A DNA stretch of 17,436 bases from CAYLYP01 sp964387795 (GCA_964387795.1 CAYLYP010000066.1:1-17436); one strand, 5' to 3'. Shown: positions 7,941 through 15,210, counted from the stretch's first letter. Notes: generated from the sequence alone by a model not told the origin. Made by a program: numbers and translations.

Positions 7941-8651
7941 ATGGGACGCGCATTTGAATACCGCAAAGAAAAAAAATTTAAAAGATGGGGAAACATGGCC
8001 AGGGTCTTTACCCGCCTTGGAAAAGAAATCTATATGGCTGCAAAAGCCGGAGGCCCCGATCCCTCGACCAATCCTAAATTGCGGCTTCTGATTCAAAACG
8101 CGAAATCAGAAAACATGCCCAAAGAGAATATCGAAAGGGCTATTAAAAGGGCAACAGAAAAAGACCAGAAGGATTATAAAGAAATCGTTTATGAAGGTTA
8201 TGGCCCCCACGCTATTGCTATGGTAATTGAAACAGCCACTGACAATCCAACCCGTACTGTAGCCAATATCCGTTCTTATTTCAACCGCTATAATGGTTCT
8301 TTGGGAACTTCAGGGATGCTTGATTTTATGTTTGAACATAAGTGCTATTTTGAAGTAATCCAAAAAGATGGTATTTCTCTGGAAGATCTTGAACTTGAAC
8401 TTATTGATTTTGGAGTAGAAGACTTATTTGTTGACGAAGGGCTTATTCAGATATATGCTGAATTTTCTCAATTTGGGCCTATTCAGAAATACCTTGAAGA
8501 AAACAGCTTCCAAATCAAGAGCTTCCGCTTTGAAAGAATCCCTAACGACACCAAAGAGCTTTCTGCCGAGCAGCAAGCTGAATTTGAAAAACTATTGAAC
8601 AAAATAGAAGAAGACGAGGATGTTACCAATGTCTTCCACAATATGAGATAA
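7941..8651 (+). CDS. yebC: YebC/TACO1 family protein, 236 aa
   Basis: The N-terminus MGRAFEYRKEKKFKRWGNMA is the family hallmark. It is followed by a helical domain ending GGPDPSTNPKLRLLIQNAKS, ENMPKENIERAIKRA, and then EIVYEGYGPHAIAMVIETATDNPTRTVANIRS, here described over residues of roughly 77-115, as in almost all members. The length fits the usual 235-250. Members were long annotated as DNA-binding transcription regulators (PmpR). Mitochondrial TACO1 is a translation activator, and work on bacterial homologues points to a ribosome-linked role at proline-rich stretches, so the regulator label should be treated with care. It is the last gene before a strong hairpin with a T-run and probably the end of the upstream co-transcribed block. 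Confidence 0.95.
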   Translation: MGRAFEYRKEKKFKRWGNMARVFTRLGKEIYMAAKAGGPDPSTNPKLRLLIQNAKSENMPKENIERAIKRATEKDQKDYKEIVYEGYGPHAIAMVIETATDNPTRTVANIRSYFNRYNGSLGTSGMLDFMFEHKCYFEVIQKDGISLEDLELELIDFGVEDLFVDEGLIQIYAEFSQFGPIQKYLEENSFQIKSFRFERIPNDTKELSAEQQAEFEKLLNKIEEDEDVTNVFHNMR

Positions 8652-8673
8652 ACAAGTATCTTAAACAACCTGG

Positions 8674-8723
8674 AACCGGCTTTGAAATCCTTCAGTAGGA
8701 GAATGAAGGCCGGTTTCTTTTTT
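8674..8723 (+). terminator. Rho-independent terminator after yebC, also the leader of the next gene
   Basis: AACCGGC (8674-8680) pairs with GCCGGTT (8709-8715), and CTTCA (8690-8694) pairs with TGAAG (8704-8708), with nine unpaired bases in the left arm. TCTTTTTT follows at 8716-8723. It begins 22 bases after the yebC stop. The T-run ends only 10 bases before the ATG of the following Yip1-family gene, so it may act as a partial terminator or attenuator rather than a full stop. Confidence 0.8.
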
Positions 8724-8733
8724 AAAAACAAAT

Positions 8734-9378
8734 ATGTCCGAAGAAACCTCAACAAGCAATATCCCCAAAAGCAATACACCTTTTGGCATTTTATACAAAA
8801 ATATCTTCTTTAAGCCCAGCCTTACATTTATTGATATCCTTGGGAATACAAGAAAAGAATATAATGTCCATTTCTTTATCCTTACAGGGATTTATTCTTT
8901 CCTGACCATTGCCCTTTCATCTAATTACAATGAGTATCTCCCTAAAAACCTTCCTTTCAGCACAATTATTATTATGAGCGTGTTTGTTGGTGGAGTAATT
9001 GGATATTTGACAGGTTGGATATCCGGATGGGTTTTGTATTTTATTGGAAAAAAAATGGGCAGCACTGCTAAACAGATTCATTTTCAAACAGTATATGCCT
9101 GGTCACAGGCTCCGGTATTCTTTAATTTCATTTTGTTGTTTGTTCAATTGCTTGCTTTTGGGACTCCCATCGGAAATCTTAGCACTGATTTGGCTTCTGC
9201 CAATATAGCTTTGATTTCAATCATTAACTTTGTCGGGCTCTTTTTAAGCGTGATACAAATGCTTATTGTCCTTCGAGGGCTTCAAATACTCCATAAAGGA
9301 AAAATCATGAATGCCTTCGGTAATTTTTTTATTCCTTTTGCTATTATCATTTTGATAAACGTCTTAATTCTTATATAA
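8734..9378 (+). CDS. Yip1-family multi-pass membrane protein, 214 aa
   Basis: The layout matches bacterial Yip1-domain proteins: a soluble N-terminus (about 1-45) ending in a short motif (LYKNIFFKPSLTFIDIL) just before the membrane part, then about five hydrophobic segments at roughly 46-62, 76-106, 123-143, 157-182 and 196-214. A polar loop with KKMGSTAKQIHFQTVYAWSQ (107-126) matches the region before the third helix in this family, where a Gly/Ser-rich loop leads into a conserved Tyr-Ala/Ser stretch. The function of bacterial Yip1 proteins is not known; eukaryotic members work in vesicle traffic, which does not transfer. The ATG follows the yebC terminator so closely that no separate promoter fits between them. 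The downstream aminotransferase starts 22 bases after the stop. Confidence 0.8.
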   Translation: MSEETSTSNIPKSNTPFGILYKNIFFKPSLTFIDILGNTRKEYNVHFFILTGIYSFLTIALSSNYNEYLPKNLPFSTIIIMSVFVGGVIGYLTGWISGWVLYFIGKKMGSTAKQIHFQTVYAWSQAPVFFNFILLFVQLLAFGTPIGNLSTDLASANIALISIINFVGLFLSVIQMLIVLRGLQILHKGKIMNAFGNFFIPFAIIILINVLILI

Positions 9379-9397
9379 AACCATTTTAAAACCATTT
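9376..9397. repeat. Perfect tandem 11-bp repeat spanning a gene junction
   Basis: TAAAACCATTT occurs at 9376-9386 and again at 9387-9397. The first copy begins with the TAA stop of the Yip1-family gene, and the second ends three bases before the ATG of the aminotransferase. The duplication therefore sets almost the whole 22-base spacing between the two genes. Confidence 0.75.
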
Positions 9398-9400
9398 GCC

Positions 9401-10555
9401 ATGATTGATTGGAATGAAATCAGAAAAGATTTTCCAGTATGCCAAAACCTGGCATATTTTCAGAATGCCGGTATGTCACCTGTGCCAACTCCGGTTTATA
9501 ATGCAATTACCAATGCCTGGAAAAAGATTTTAGAATATGGTGACCTTGATTGGAAAGGCGACATTGAAAACATTGAGAAAATGAAGGCACATCTTGCCTC
9601 AATTATTCATACCTCTGCTGAAAACCTGGCCTTCATTCAGAATTCTTCCCTTGCATTAAACGTGGTAGCAATGGCTTTAAAAAGAAAATACGGGGAGGGG
9701 TTCAATGTAGTAACAATGGAACATGAATTCCCTTCAACAAATGTGCCTTTTGCAAGCCAGGGAATTGAAGTAAAGTATGTAAAAGCAAAGAATGCCAGGT
9801 TTAATATTGATGATATTGAAAAGCATATCGACAAACACACAAAAGCCATCGTAACTTCATGGGTCCAATATGCAACTGGCTTTAGGCAAGACATTGAAGC
9901 CCTTGGCAAAATTGCAAAAAAACACCATTTATTGTTCATCGTAAATGCCACTCAGGCTTTACCAATCTTTGAAATGGATGTTGAAAAGATGAACATTGAT
10001 GTGATGACTGCATCCCTTCACAAATGGGGCTGCTGCGGACACGTTGGGGCTGCTTTTTATACAAGCCCTCAATACCGGAAGGAATTCCCCTGCCCTATTG
10101 CAGGCTGGTTATCAGTTATGCCCCCTGAAGATGATTTTATCCCAACACAAAAAGATAAACCATTTGTTGCATATCAATCTGCTGCACAATATAACTGGGG
10201 CACAACAAACAATCAAAATTTCCTGGGACTAAAAGCATCTCTTGAATACATGGCTAATATAGGCTTCGACAATATCAGAACCAGGATTTTTGAAATCACA
10301 TCTTACCTGATCCAAAAACTTAACGAACTCCCTCTTACTATTATTTCTCCTATAGATAATTTAGATGAACGCTCGGGCATTATTTCCATTTCACTTGATC
10401 ATGCATCCAATGCCCAATGTTTTCAATACCTTGAAAGCAAAAATGTGGCCACTTCCCTGCGTATGGGAAATATCAGGATTGCACCTTCATACTTTAACAA
10501 CCACCAGGATGTAGATGTTCTGGTTCATCATCTTAAAGATTTTTTAAAGAAATAA
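9401..10555 (+). CDS. Class V aminotransferase-fold PLP enzyme, 384 aa
   Basis: The fold is that of cysteine desulfurases, isopenicillin-N epimerase-like enzymes and related PLP proteins. The N-terminal YFQNAGMSPVP (19-29) replaces the usual YLNNA motif. The central sheet includes VVTMEHEFPSTNVPF (103-117), with the His-Glu-(Phe)-Pro-Ser/Asn signature of the family. The PLP-binding strand is FIVNATQALP (179-188), and the Schiff-base lysine is in SLHKWG (Lys 208). The common Asp of the strand motif (VDAxQ) is Asn 182 here, which would remove the usual contact with the PLP ring nitrogen. No cysteine lies where IscS or SufS have their catalytic loop Cys, so sulfur transfer is not supported. The substrate is unknown. 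It follows the Yip1-family gene and ends with a strong hairpin. Confidence 0.88.
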   Translation: MIDWNEIRKDFPVCQNLAYFQNAGMSPVPTPVYNAITNAWKKILEYGDLDWKGDIENIEKMKAHLASIIHTSAENLAFIQNSSLALNVVAMALKRKYGEGFNVVTMEHEFPSTNVPFASQGIEVKYVKAKNARFNIDDIEKHIDKHTKAIVTSWVQYATGFRQDIEALGKIAKKHHLLFIVNATQALPIFEMDVEKMNIDVMTASLHKWGCCGHVGAAFYTSPQYRKEFPCPIAGWLSVMPPEDDFIPTQKDKPFVAYQSAAQYNWGTTNNQNFLGLKASLEYMANIGFDNIRTRIFEITSYLIQKLNELPLTIISPIDNLDERSGIISISLDHASNAQCFQYLESKNVATSLRMGNIRIAPSYFNNHQDVDVLVHHLKDFLKK

Positions 10556-10563
10556 AAGACTTA

Positions 10564-10606
10564 AAGCAAAACAGCCGGTTCAAATGATGAACCGGCTGTT
10601 TTGCTT
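10564..10606. terminator. Perfect 19-bp hairpin after the aminotransferase
   Basis: AAGCAAAACAGCCGGTTCA (10564-10582) and its exact complement TGAACCGGCTGTTTTGCTT (10588-10606) are separated by the five-base loop AATGA. It begins 9 bases after the stop. The AAAA in the left arm and TTTT in the right arm put a T-tract inside the stem on either strand, so it can act in both directions. It shares the AGCCGGTT core with the hairpin after yebC. Confidence 0.85.
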
Positions 10607-10678
10607 ATAATCAAAAATAACACATTTTATTTCTTTCAGCCTTCGATTATAATAGTAAACACTTATTAAAATAATTCC

Positions 10679-10686
10679 TATATTTG
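10679..10686 (+). promoter_or_regulatory. Candidate -7 promoter box for the T9SS cargo gene
   Basis: TATATTTG matches the Bacteroidota TAnnTTTG consensus exactly, 37 bases before the ATG at 10723. No TTG is present at the usual -33 distance. The box lies downstream of a strong terminator and directly before an isolated gene, so a promoter is expected here. Confidence 0.5.
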
Positions 10687-10722
10687 ATTATATTAATCGT
10701 TAAAACTTAAATATCAATAGTT

Positions 10723-12882
10723 ATGAAACTAAATATTCTATCTTTTTTTATATTTTTTTGTCCAATTTTAATCTATTCTCAAACCATCAGGACAATAGAA
10801 AAAGACAATGTTAAAACCATGATGGTTACAGATAAAAATGGGAAAACTACTACCTATGATTATACAACCCAATCTGGTAAAATATCAGATTTTTTGATTG
10901 AGCCAGGTTCTTTATCTGATAACAGCCCGAATCCTTTAATACAGTTTCGGGATAATAAAGAAAACACATTTAGCTTAACAATAAACTTCCTTTCAGATTT
11001 CAGCTATGTAAATGTAATTATCACAAACAGTGATACCGTTTATTATGGAGGAGATATGAATTGGTTGGGCACTGCAACCTGCCAGATTGATATTCCTGAA
11101 GGCGAATATGAGATAATTGCAATTACATATAAAGTTTCAGAAGCAACACCCATAATTTCTTTTGTATCCTTTCACAACTATGTCCTAAACTCTGACAATA
11201 CACTTGATGTGGATCTTACCCAGATGGCCATTAACAGAATTGAAAGCAGTTTTGTTGATGAATTGGGAATTCCATTTCCAACAGATGACAATACAATCCA
11301 GCAAGGCATAACCATATTATTCCCTTCTTCTTTAAAATCTTCCACTTATGGCTTTTCGGTTTTAGGTGGCCATCCTGTATTTATGCTCTCTGACTTTAAT
11401 CCCGAATATAGTTTTTTCTCTGAGTTCATTTATGCCAAACCTAATAATTGCTACGCAACTTATTCACAAACGATTGAAGGGATTAATAATGATACGGTTT
11501 TTTTGAACCAGGGAACAGATTATAATATCTTTAAAACAGCATTGAAAGCAACACCAAATGCTGAGTCCATGTATCTGACTTTTGGGTCAACTGATATTGT
11601 AGGTTCCAGGTTAGTACTGGGAGTTTCAACAGGATTTAATGAGAAATATCCTGTCCAGCACGGTGATACCCTAAATCTGTTCTTAAACAATACGCTTGTT
11701 AGTTTAGCCGATAGCAATAAAATGGCCTTCTGCCCTTGGGTTTTCTTTTGGCAAAATCCTGATGAAGGAAAAGCCTCTTATGAACCAATTATTAAAGCAC
11801 CTTCCCCGCTTGTTATGAATGCAGATAGCATCATGCTCATCGAGTTTGGGGCACATATTGGTTCGCCGAACCTAATATTTAAAAGTGGCGAATCATTTCC
11901 TTTGGGTGGCACAGCTCCCCATATCCAGGCCTGGGGATTAAACAATTATAATCAGAATACCGTTTTTGGAAATATTACAATGCTAATAGGGCAACACTCT
12001 GAAAACAGGGAAACAGATGGAAACTACTGCACATACAAAATCATCCATAATAATCAGGTTATTGATTCAGGCAAATTGGCTGACTTCCCAAACACATACA
12101 CCCAGGTAGGACCTGAGACCTACACCTGGGAACTTACAAACCCCAATTACAAAGTACATCAGAAACAAGGGAAAGCCGTGCTTTCATCAACTTTTGATTT
12201 AGGCAATGAAGATCCAAACTTCCCGGTATTTACTTCATTAAGGGTTTTTGACAATAACAATACCATTGGCAACGAATTGATACATCATGAATCTGCCAAC
12301 ATTTTATTTAGCACTTTTGATTTTGTTCAGGATTATATGATTATTGAAGAACCTGCATCTGTAAAAGCCTATTACAACATTGACGGGGAAGAAGGCTGGA
12401 ACGAATTGCTTGTTACAAGTCATCCTTCACTTTATGACCCATATATTTACGGGTATTTCTATTCATGCGATCTGACTTCTGTCCTTGCCCAGTTCGACAA
12501 TATTGGATATATCAATTTCAAAATTGATGTAATTGATGATTCAGGGAATATTTGCACCCAAACATGGAATCCACTTGCTTTTGTAAGCCATCCTTTAGAG
12601 GTTCAGCCATCAGTTTCCTTATTAACCCAAAGCCTGACAGTATCACCTAACCCTGTTAGCGGACAATGCGTTATTGGTTTTAACCTCACTGAAACAGCAC
12701 AATCAGAGCTTATGGTTTTCGATATCAATGGAAAACTGATAGAGAATATCCTTAGTAGTAAACTGGATGCCGGTAATCATCAAATAAACTGGTCGCCCAG
12801 TCCTTCCCTCACAAAAGGCACATACCTGATAAAACTAGTTACAGCCAAAGGCATTAAAACCTCAAAGATTTTTATTCAATAG
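10723..12882 (+). CDS. Secreted protein with type A T9SS C-terminal sorting domain, 719 aa
   Basis: A Sec signal peptide covers residues 1-20 (ends IYSQ). The last 80 or so residues (about 634-719) are a type A sorting domain of the Por/type IX secretion system: SPNPVSG (641-647), a strand series with MVFDINGKL (663-671 region), GNHQINW, and KGTYLIKLVT near the end. This domain is recognised by the outer-membrane T9SS translocon and normally cleaved as the protein is released or attached to the surface. The central part (21-630) is beta-rich and aromatic, with repeated stretches of Asp and Asn, but I recognise no catalytic motif and no family. Its length and low charge suggest a surface or extracellular structural or adhesive protein. 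It stands alone between two terminators with its own promoter box. Confidence 0.9.
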   Translation: MKLNILSFFIFFCPILIYSQTIRTIEKDNVKTMMVTDKNGKTTTYDYTTQSGKISDFLIEPGSLSDNSPNPLIQFRDNKENTFSLTINFLSDFSYVNVIITNSDTVYYGGDMNWLGTATCQIDIPEGEYEIIAITYKVSEATPIISFVSFHNYVLNSDNTLDVDLTQMAINRIESSFVDELGIPFPTDDNTIQQGITILFPSSLKSSTYGFSVLGGHPVFMLSDFNPEYSFFSEFIYAKPNNCYATYSQTIEGINNDTVFLNQGTDYNIFKTALKATPNAESMYLTFGSTDIVGSRLVLGVSTGFNEKYPVQHGDTLNLFLNNTLVSLADSNKMAFCPWVFFWQNPDEGKASYEPIIKAPSPLVMNADSIMLIEFGAHIGSPNLIFKSGESFPLGGTAPHIQAWGLNNYNQNTVFGNITMLIGQHSENRETDGNYCTYKIIHNNQVIDSGKLADFPNTYTQVGPETYTWELTNPNYKVHQKQGKAVLSSTFDLGNEDPNFPVFTSLRVFDNNNTIGNELIHHESANILFSTFDFVQDYMIIEEPASVKAYYNIDGEEGWNELLVTSHPSLYDPYIYGYFYSCDLTSVLAQFDNIGYINFKIDVIDDSGNICTQTWNPLAFVSHPLEVQPSVSLLTQSLTVSPNPVSGQCVIGFNLTETAQSELMVFDINGKLIENILSSKLDAGNHQINWSPSPSLTKGTYLIKLVTAKGIKTSKIFIQ

Positions 12883-12909
12883 GAACCCAAACTGGAAAGA
12901 ATTCATTAT

Positions 12910-12948
12910 CACAAGGCCGGATTTTATTGTAATCCGGCCTTGTGTTTT
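12910..12948 (+). terminator. Rho-independent terminator after the T9SS cargo gene
   Basis: CACAAGGCCGGATT (12910-12923) pairs perfectly with AATCCGGCCTTGTG (12931-12944) around a seven-base loop, and TTTT follows (12945-12948). It starts 27 bases after the stop. Its CCGG centre recalls the hairpins at 8674 and 10564. Confidence 0.88.
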
Positions 12949-13064
12949 AATAGGCATTATATTTTTCAAACTTATCAAAATAAAAAAGACTTCAAAAAAT
13001 AATAGCCCTTCAATAAAGCCCATAAAAGATTTAACGAAAAAAATCAACAGAATTAAATCTTAGG

Positions 13065-13283
13065 ATGAATAAAACCTTGATCATCATAATGGGAGCTATG
13101 ATTACACTCTTCATTGCTTCTTGCCAACCATCAATTAAAGATTTTGAAAAAGCAGAAAGAGATTCACAGCTAAAAACATGGAGCAATATATTAGTATTCC
13201 CGCTTCAGATTCTTTCATGGGACGTTTACCATTGTCTGATGGAAAACACTTACGATTGCTTATCTGGGAAAAGTCTTTCGTGA
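13065..13283 (+). CDS. Small predicted lipoprotein, 72 aa, possibly frameshifted
   Basis: The N-terminus is a clear lipoprotein signal: MNKTLIII, a hydrophobic core and FIASC with the lipid Cys at residue 20. The mature part, beginning CQPSIKDFEKAERDSQLKTW, is unrecognised. The reading frame stops at 13283. Just before the stop lies GGGAAAA (13266-13272), and losing one A there would join the frame to another that stays open to a TAA at 13390-13392. That would give a 108-residue lipoprotein ending VSAFMDTQLKS. Losing two or gaining one base would lead into the third frame, open to 13339. Either the annotated short protein is correct, or this is a frameshifted gene or sequencing error. No promoter box of good quality is seen. 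Confidence 0.5.
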   Translation: MNKTLIIIMGAMITLFIASCQPSIKDFEKAERDSQLKTWSNILVFPLQILSWDVYHCLMENTYDCLSGKSLS

Positions 13284-13437
13284 TGATTTGGGCTTACAGT
13301 CCGGAACAAATGGCAGCAACCTTCAGGAAATACCACTAATGGAAATAAACAATCAGGTTTCAGCTTTTATGGATACCCAATTAAAAAGCTAAGGTAAAGC
13401 ATCCGGAGTGAATAAGCATTTCATGCCGTAAATTGGA

Positions 13438-13857
13438 TTAACCTTCCACTTCCCTATATCCCATTTCGAGGATGGCATCAAACTCTTCGGGAAGCAAAGG
13501 CATTACCGATAGTCTGCTTTGTCTTACAAGGGCAATCTTTTCCAAACGTGGTTCCTTTCTAATTGATTCTAAGCTCACAGATCTGGGTAAGGATTCAACA
13601 GGTGCCAAATCAACTGCTACCCATCTTGGGTTATCAGCAGTAGGGTCAGGATATGCTGAACGAATAACCTTAGCTACCCCAACAACTTCCAAGCCCTGGT
13701 TGCTGTGATAAAAAAGCACCAGATCACCTACACTCATTTCCATTAAATTGTTTCTGGCCTGGTAATTGCGCACTCCATCCCACATACACTTTCCCTCCTT
13801 TTCAAACTGTTCCCAGGAAAAAACAAATGGTTCTGATTTTACAAGCCAGTATTGCAT
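13438..13857 (-). CDS. EVE-domain protein, 139 aa
   Basis: The protein is a single EVE domain, the PUA-like fold that binds modified nucleobases; eukaryotic relatives are called thymocyte nuclear protein 1 (THYN1). The start MQYWLVKSEP (1-10), WDGVRNYQARN (26-36) and the strand VGDLVLFYHSN (43-53) are standard family motifs, and the later VVGVAKVIRSAYPDPTA and NPRWVAVDL follow in the expected order. Full domain length is present with no additional domains. Stand-alone bacterial EVE proteins have been proposed to sense modified bases in DNA or RNA, but none of the usual restriction or modification partners lies nearby. Hand counting gives about 43% G+C across the gene against about one third in a sample of the TPR gene, so recent transfer is possible but weakly supported. 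Confidence 0.93.
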   Translation of the reverse strand: MQYWLVKSEPFVFSWEQFEKEGKCMWDGVRNYQARNNLMEMSVGDLVLFYHSNQGLEVVGVAKVIRSAYPDPTADNPRWVAVDLAPVESLPRSVSLESIRKEPRLEKIALVRQSRLSVMPLLPEEFDAILEMGYREVEG

Positions 13858-13888
13858 CTTTAAAGTTTTAAATGTTTATTTCAATTAA

Positions 13889-13918
13889 CCGGATAATGAG
13901 TATTTACTATTAATCCGG
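13889..13918. repeat. Imperfect CCGG-ended inverted repeat upstream of the EVE gene
   Basis: CCGGAT (13889-13894) and ATCCGG (13913-13918) are perfect complements, and the inner bases (AATGAGTA against TACTATTA) pair with gaps. On the - strand it lies about 30 bases upstream of the EVE start. No T-run follows on either strand, so it is more likely a protein-binding site or a leader structure than a terminator. Confidence 0.4.
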
Positions 13919-14004
13919 AAGAAAAAAAGATTTCATAACATCTGTTGCCCATGGACTCCTTTAATTCATCCAAAAGCTATGGCTTGTATAACTCATTCAA
14001 TCAC

Positions 14005-14049
14005 TTTTCAGGTTCTTTAAACAACAATTTGGTTTAAAGAAGGTGAAAA
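14005..14049. repeat. Inverted repeat with two stem segments
   Basis: TTCTTTAAAC (14013-14022) and GTTTAAAGAA (14032-14041) are exact complements around a nine-base loop. After a GG/GG mismatch the stem resumes with TTTTCA (14005-14010) and TGAAAA (14044-14049). There is no T-run on either side. The purpose is unknown. Confidence 0.5.
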
Positions 14050-14115
14050 AGCAAAAAGAACAATAATAATAGTGTATCAACAACCATATCACCATTATTT
14101 ATAAGAGCCATAAAG

Positions 14116-14156
14116 CATCTTTGCCTCCTGATAATAACAACTAACAAGGCAAGATG
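14116..14156 (-). terminator. Weak candidate terminator after holA
   Basis: Read on the - strand, CATCTTGCCT (14156-14147) pairs with AGGCAAAGATG (14126-14116) with one bulged base and a 20-base loop. It begins 11 bases after the holA stop. The following bases, GCTTTAT, are a poor T-run, so the terminator call is tentative. Confidence 0.35.
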
Positions 14157-14167
14157 TTTAATAAAAA

Positions 14168-15193
14168 TCAACCGGCATGCAAAATTTTATAGGAAAGTTC
14201 CATTAATAATTCACCATCGCTGGCCGAATTATTATCAACCCCTTTTGATTTCAGGTCACATTCCCTTAAATAGGACATGATTTTTATCAAACCATCATAA
14301 GTATAATTTCTTGCAGCCTTTTTATAATCCTCCAGAAAGAAAGGAGAAAGCCCGGTAAGTTTCACCAGGGCATCCCTGTCGCTTATCCTGTTTTGGGGTT
14401 TTCCAAACATAGCATGGTGAAGCAAAAGCAGTTTTGAAAAATAATTGTACAAAACAGCCAAAGTCTTTATATTAGGGTTTTCTTTTGGATTATCGTTGAA
14501 ATATTTAGCAATTTGATAGACCTTAAATTCATCTTTTCGTCCAAAAGCATTTTGGAGCTCAAAAACATTAAAATCTTTGCTTATCCCAATGTTTTCTTCA
14601 ATAATCCGGGTAGTTATTTCAGTCCCCTGGGGCAAATTGATGAAGAGTTTACCAACTTCATTCACAATCTTACTTAAGTCTGTTCCTAAAAAATCGGCCA
14701 ATAACTGGCAGGCAGGAACGCCTATTTTATATTTTTTTCTCGACACATAAGATGCAATCCATTCGGCTACCTGATTGTCATAAAGCCTTTTGGATTCAAA
14801 CACCATTGCATGGTCTTTTAACTTTTTAAACAAAGAAGTTCGTTTGTCAAGCATTTTGTTTCTATAACAAAATACAAGCAAAGTACTCTTGACAGGATGC
14901 TCAGCATAGGATGCCAGGAGGTCAGGTTTATCAAGGTTTTGGGCTTCTTTCACTATCACAACCTGATATTCCGACATCATAGGATACCTCTTACAATAGC
15001 TTATTATTGTCTGAACATCTGTTTCTTTTCCATACAGGACATGAAGGTTAAACTCTTTCTCCATATCAGTAAGGACATGATCCTGAATATAATCGGAGAT
15101 TACATCAATAAAAAATGTTTCTTCACCCTGTAACCAATATATGGGAACAAACTTTCTATCCTTAAGGTCTTTAATAATCGGATCGATAACCAT
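14168..15193 (-). CDS. holA: DNA polymerase III subunit delta, 341 aa
   Basis: Delta is the clamp-loader subunit that opens the beta sliding clamp. The N-terminal ATPase-like domain begins PIYWLQGEETFFIDVISDYI (17-36), whose GEE and following helix are the HolA hallmark. Later landmarks are YCKRYPMMSEYQVVIVKEAQ (about 66-85), KLLLVFCYRNKMLDKRTSLF-like strand and helix (TLLVFCYRNKMLDKR, about 104-118), ADFLGTDLSKIVNEVGKL (about 166-183) and ISKDFNVFELQNAFGRKDE (about 204-222), in the order of the family. Length is normal for Bacteroidota. The frame extends to a TTG at 15205, but the ATG at 15193 is chosen because it gives the usual short N-terminus. It lies 17 bases after the AMP nucleosidase stop, so the two are very probably one transcript. 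Confidence 0.93.
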   Translation of the reverse strand: MVIDPIIKDLKDRKFVPIYWLQGEETFFIDVISDYIQDHVLTDMEKEFNLHVLYGKETDVQTIISYCKRYPMMSEYQVVIVKEAQNLDKPDLLASYAEHPVKSTLLVFCYRNKMLDKRTSLFKKLKDHAMVFESKRLYDNQVAEWIASYVSRKKYKIGVPACQLLADFLGTDLSKIVNEVGKLFINLPQGTEITTRIIEENIGISKDFNVFELQNAFGRKDEFKVYQIAKYFNDNPKENPNIKTLAVLYNYFSKLLLLHHAMFGKPQNRISDRDALVKLTGLSPFFLEDYKKAARNYTYDGLIKIMSYLRECDLKSKGVDNNSASDGELLMELSYKILHAG

Positions 15194-15210
15194 TGTATGA
15201 AGCAAATTTA

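Larger units (their letters stand above)
13858..14167. other. Gene-free stretch between EVE and holA genes with three inverted repeats
   Basis: No plausible coding region is visible. The stretch holds an imperfect CCGG-ended palindrome (13889-13918), a perfect 10-bp inverted repeat with an extended outer stem (14005-14049), and an imperfect hairpin close to the holA stop (14116-14156). The EVE gene needs a promoter here if it is not read from holA, but no TAnnTTTG box is seen on the - strand near its start. Confidence 0.6.

Noticed and set aside
9637..9951. Long - strand open frames inside the aminotransferase and other + strand genes.
   Set aside because: They overlap well-supported genes on the opposite strand and lack family motifs.
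13178..13339. 53-codon + strand frame inside the small lipoprotein region.
   Set aside because: It overlaps the lipoprotein frame and begins with an internal ATG. It is kept only as one of two possible frameshift extensions.
13438..13857. A defence island around the EVE gene.
   Set aside because: The neighbours are holA, amn and a T9SS cargo. No nuclease, methyltransferase or other defence gene is present.
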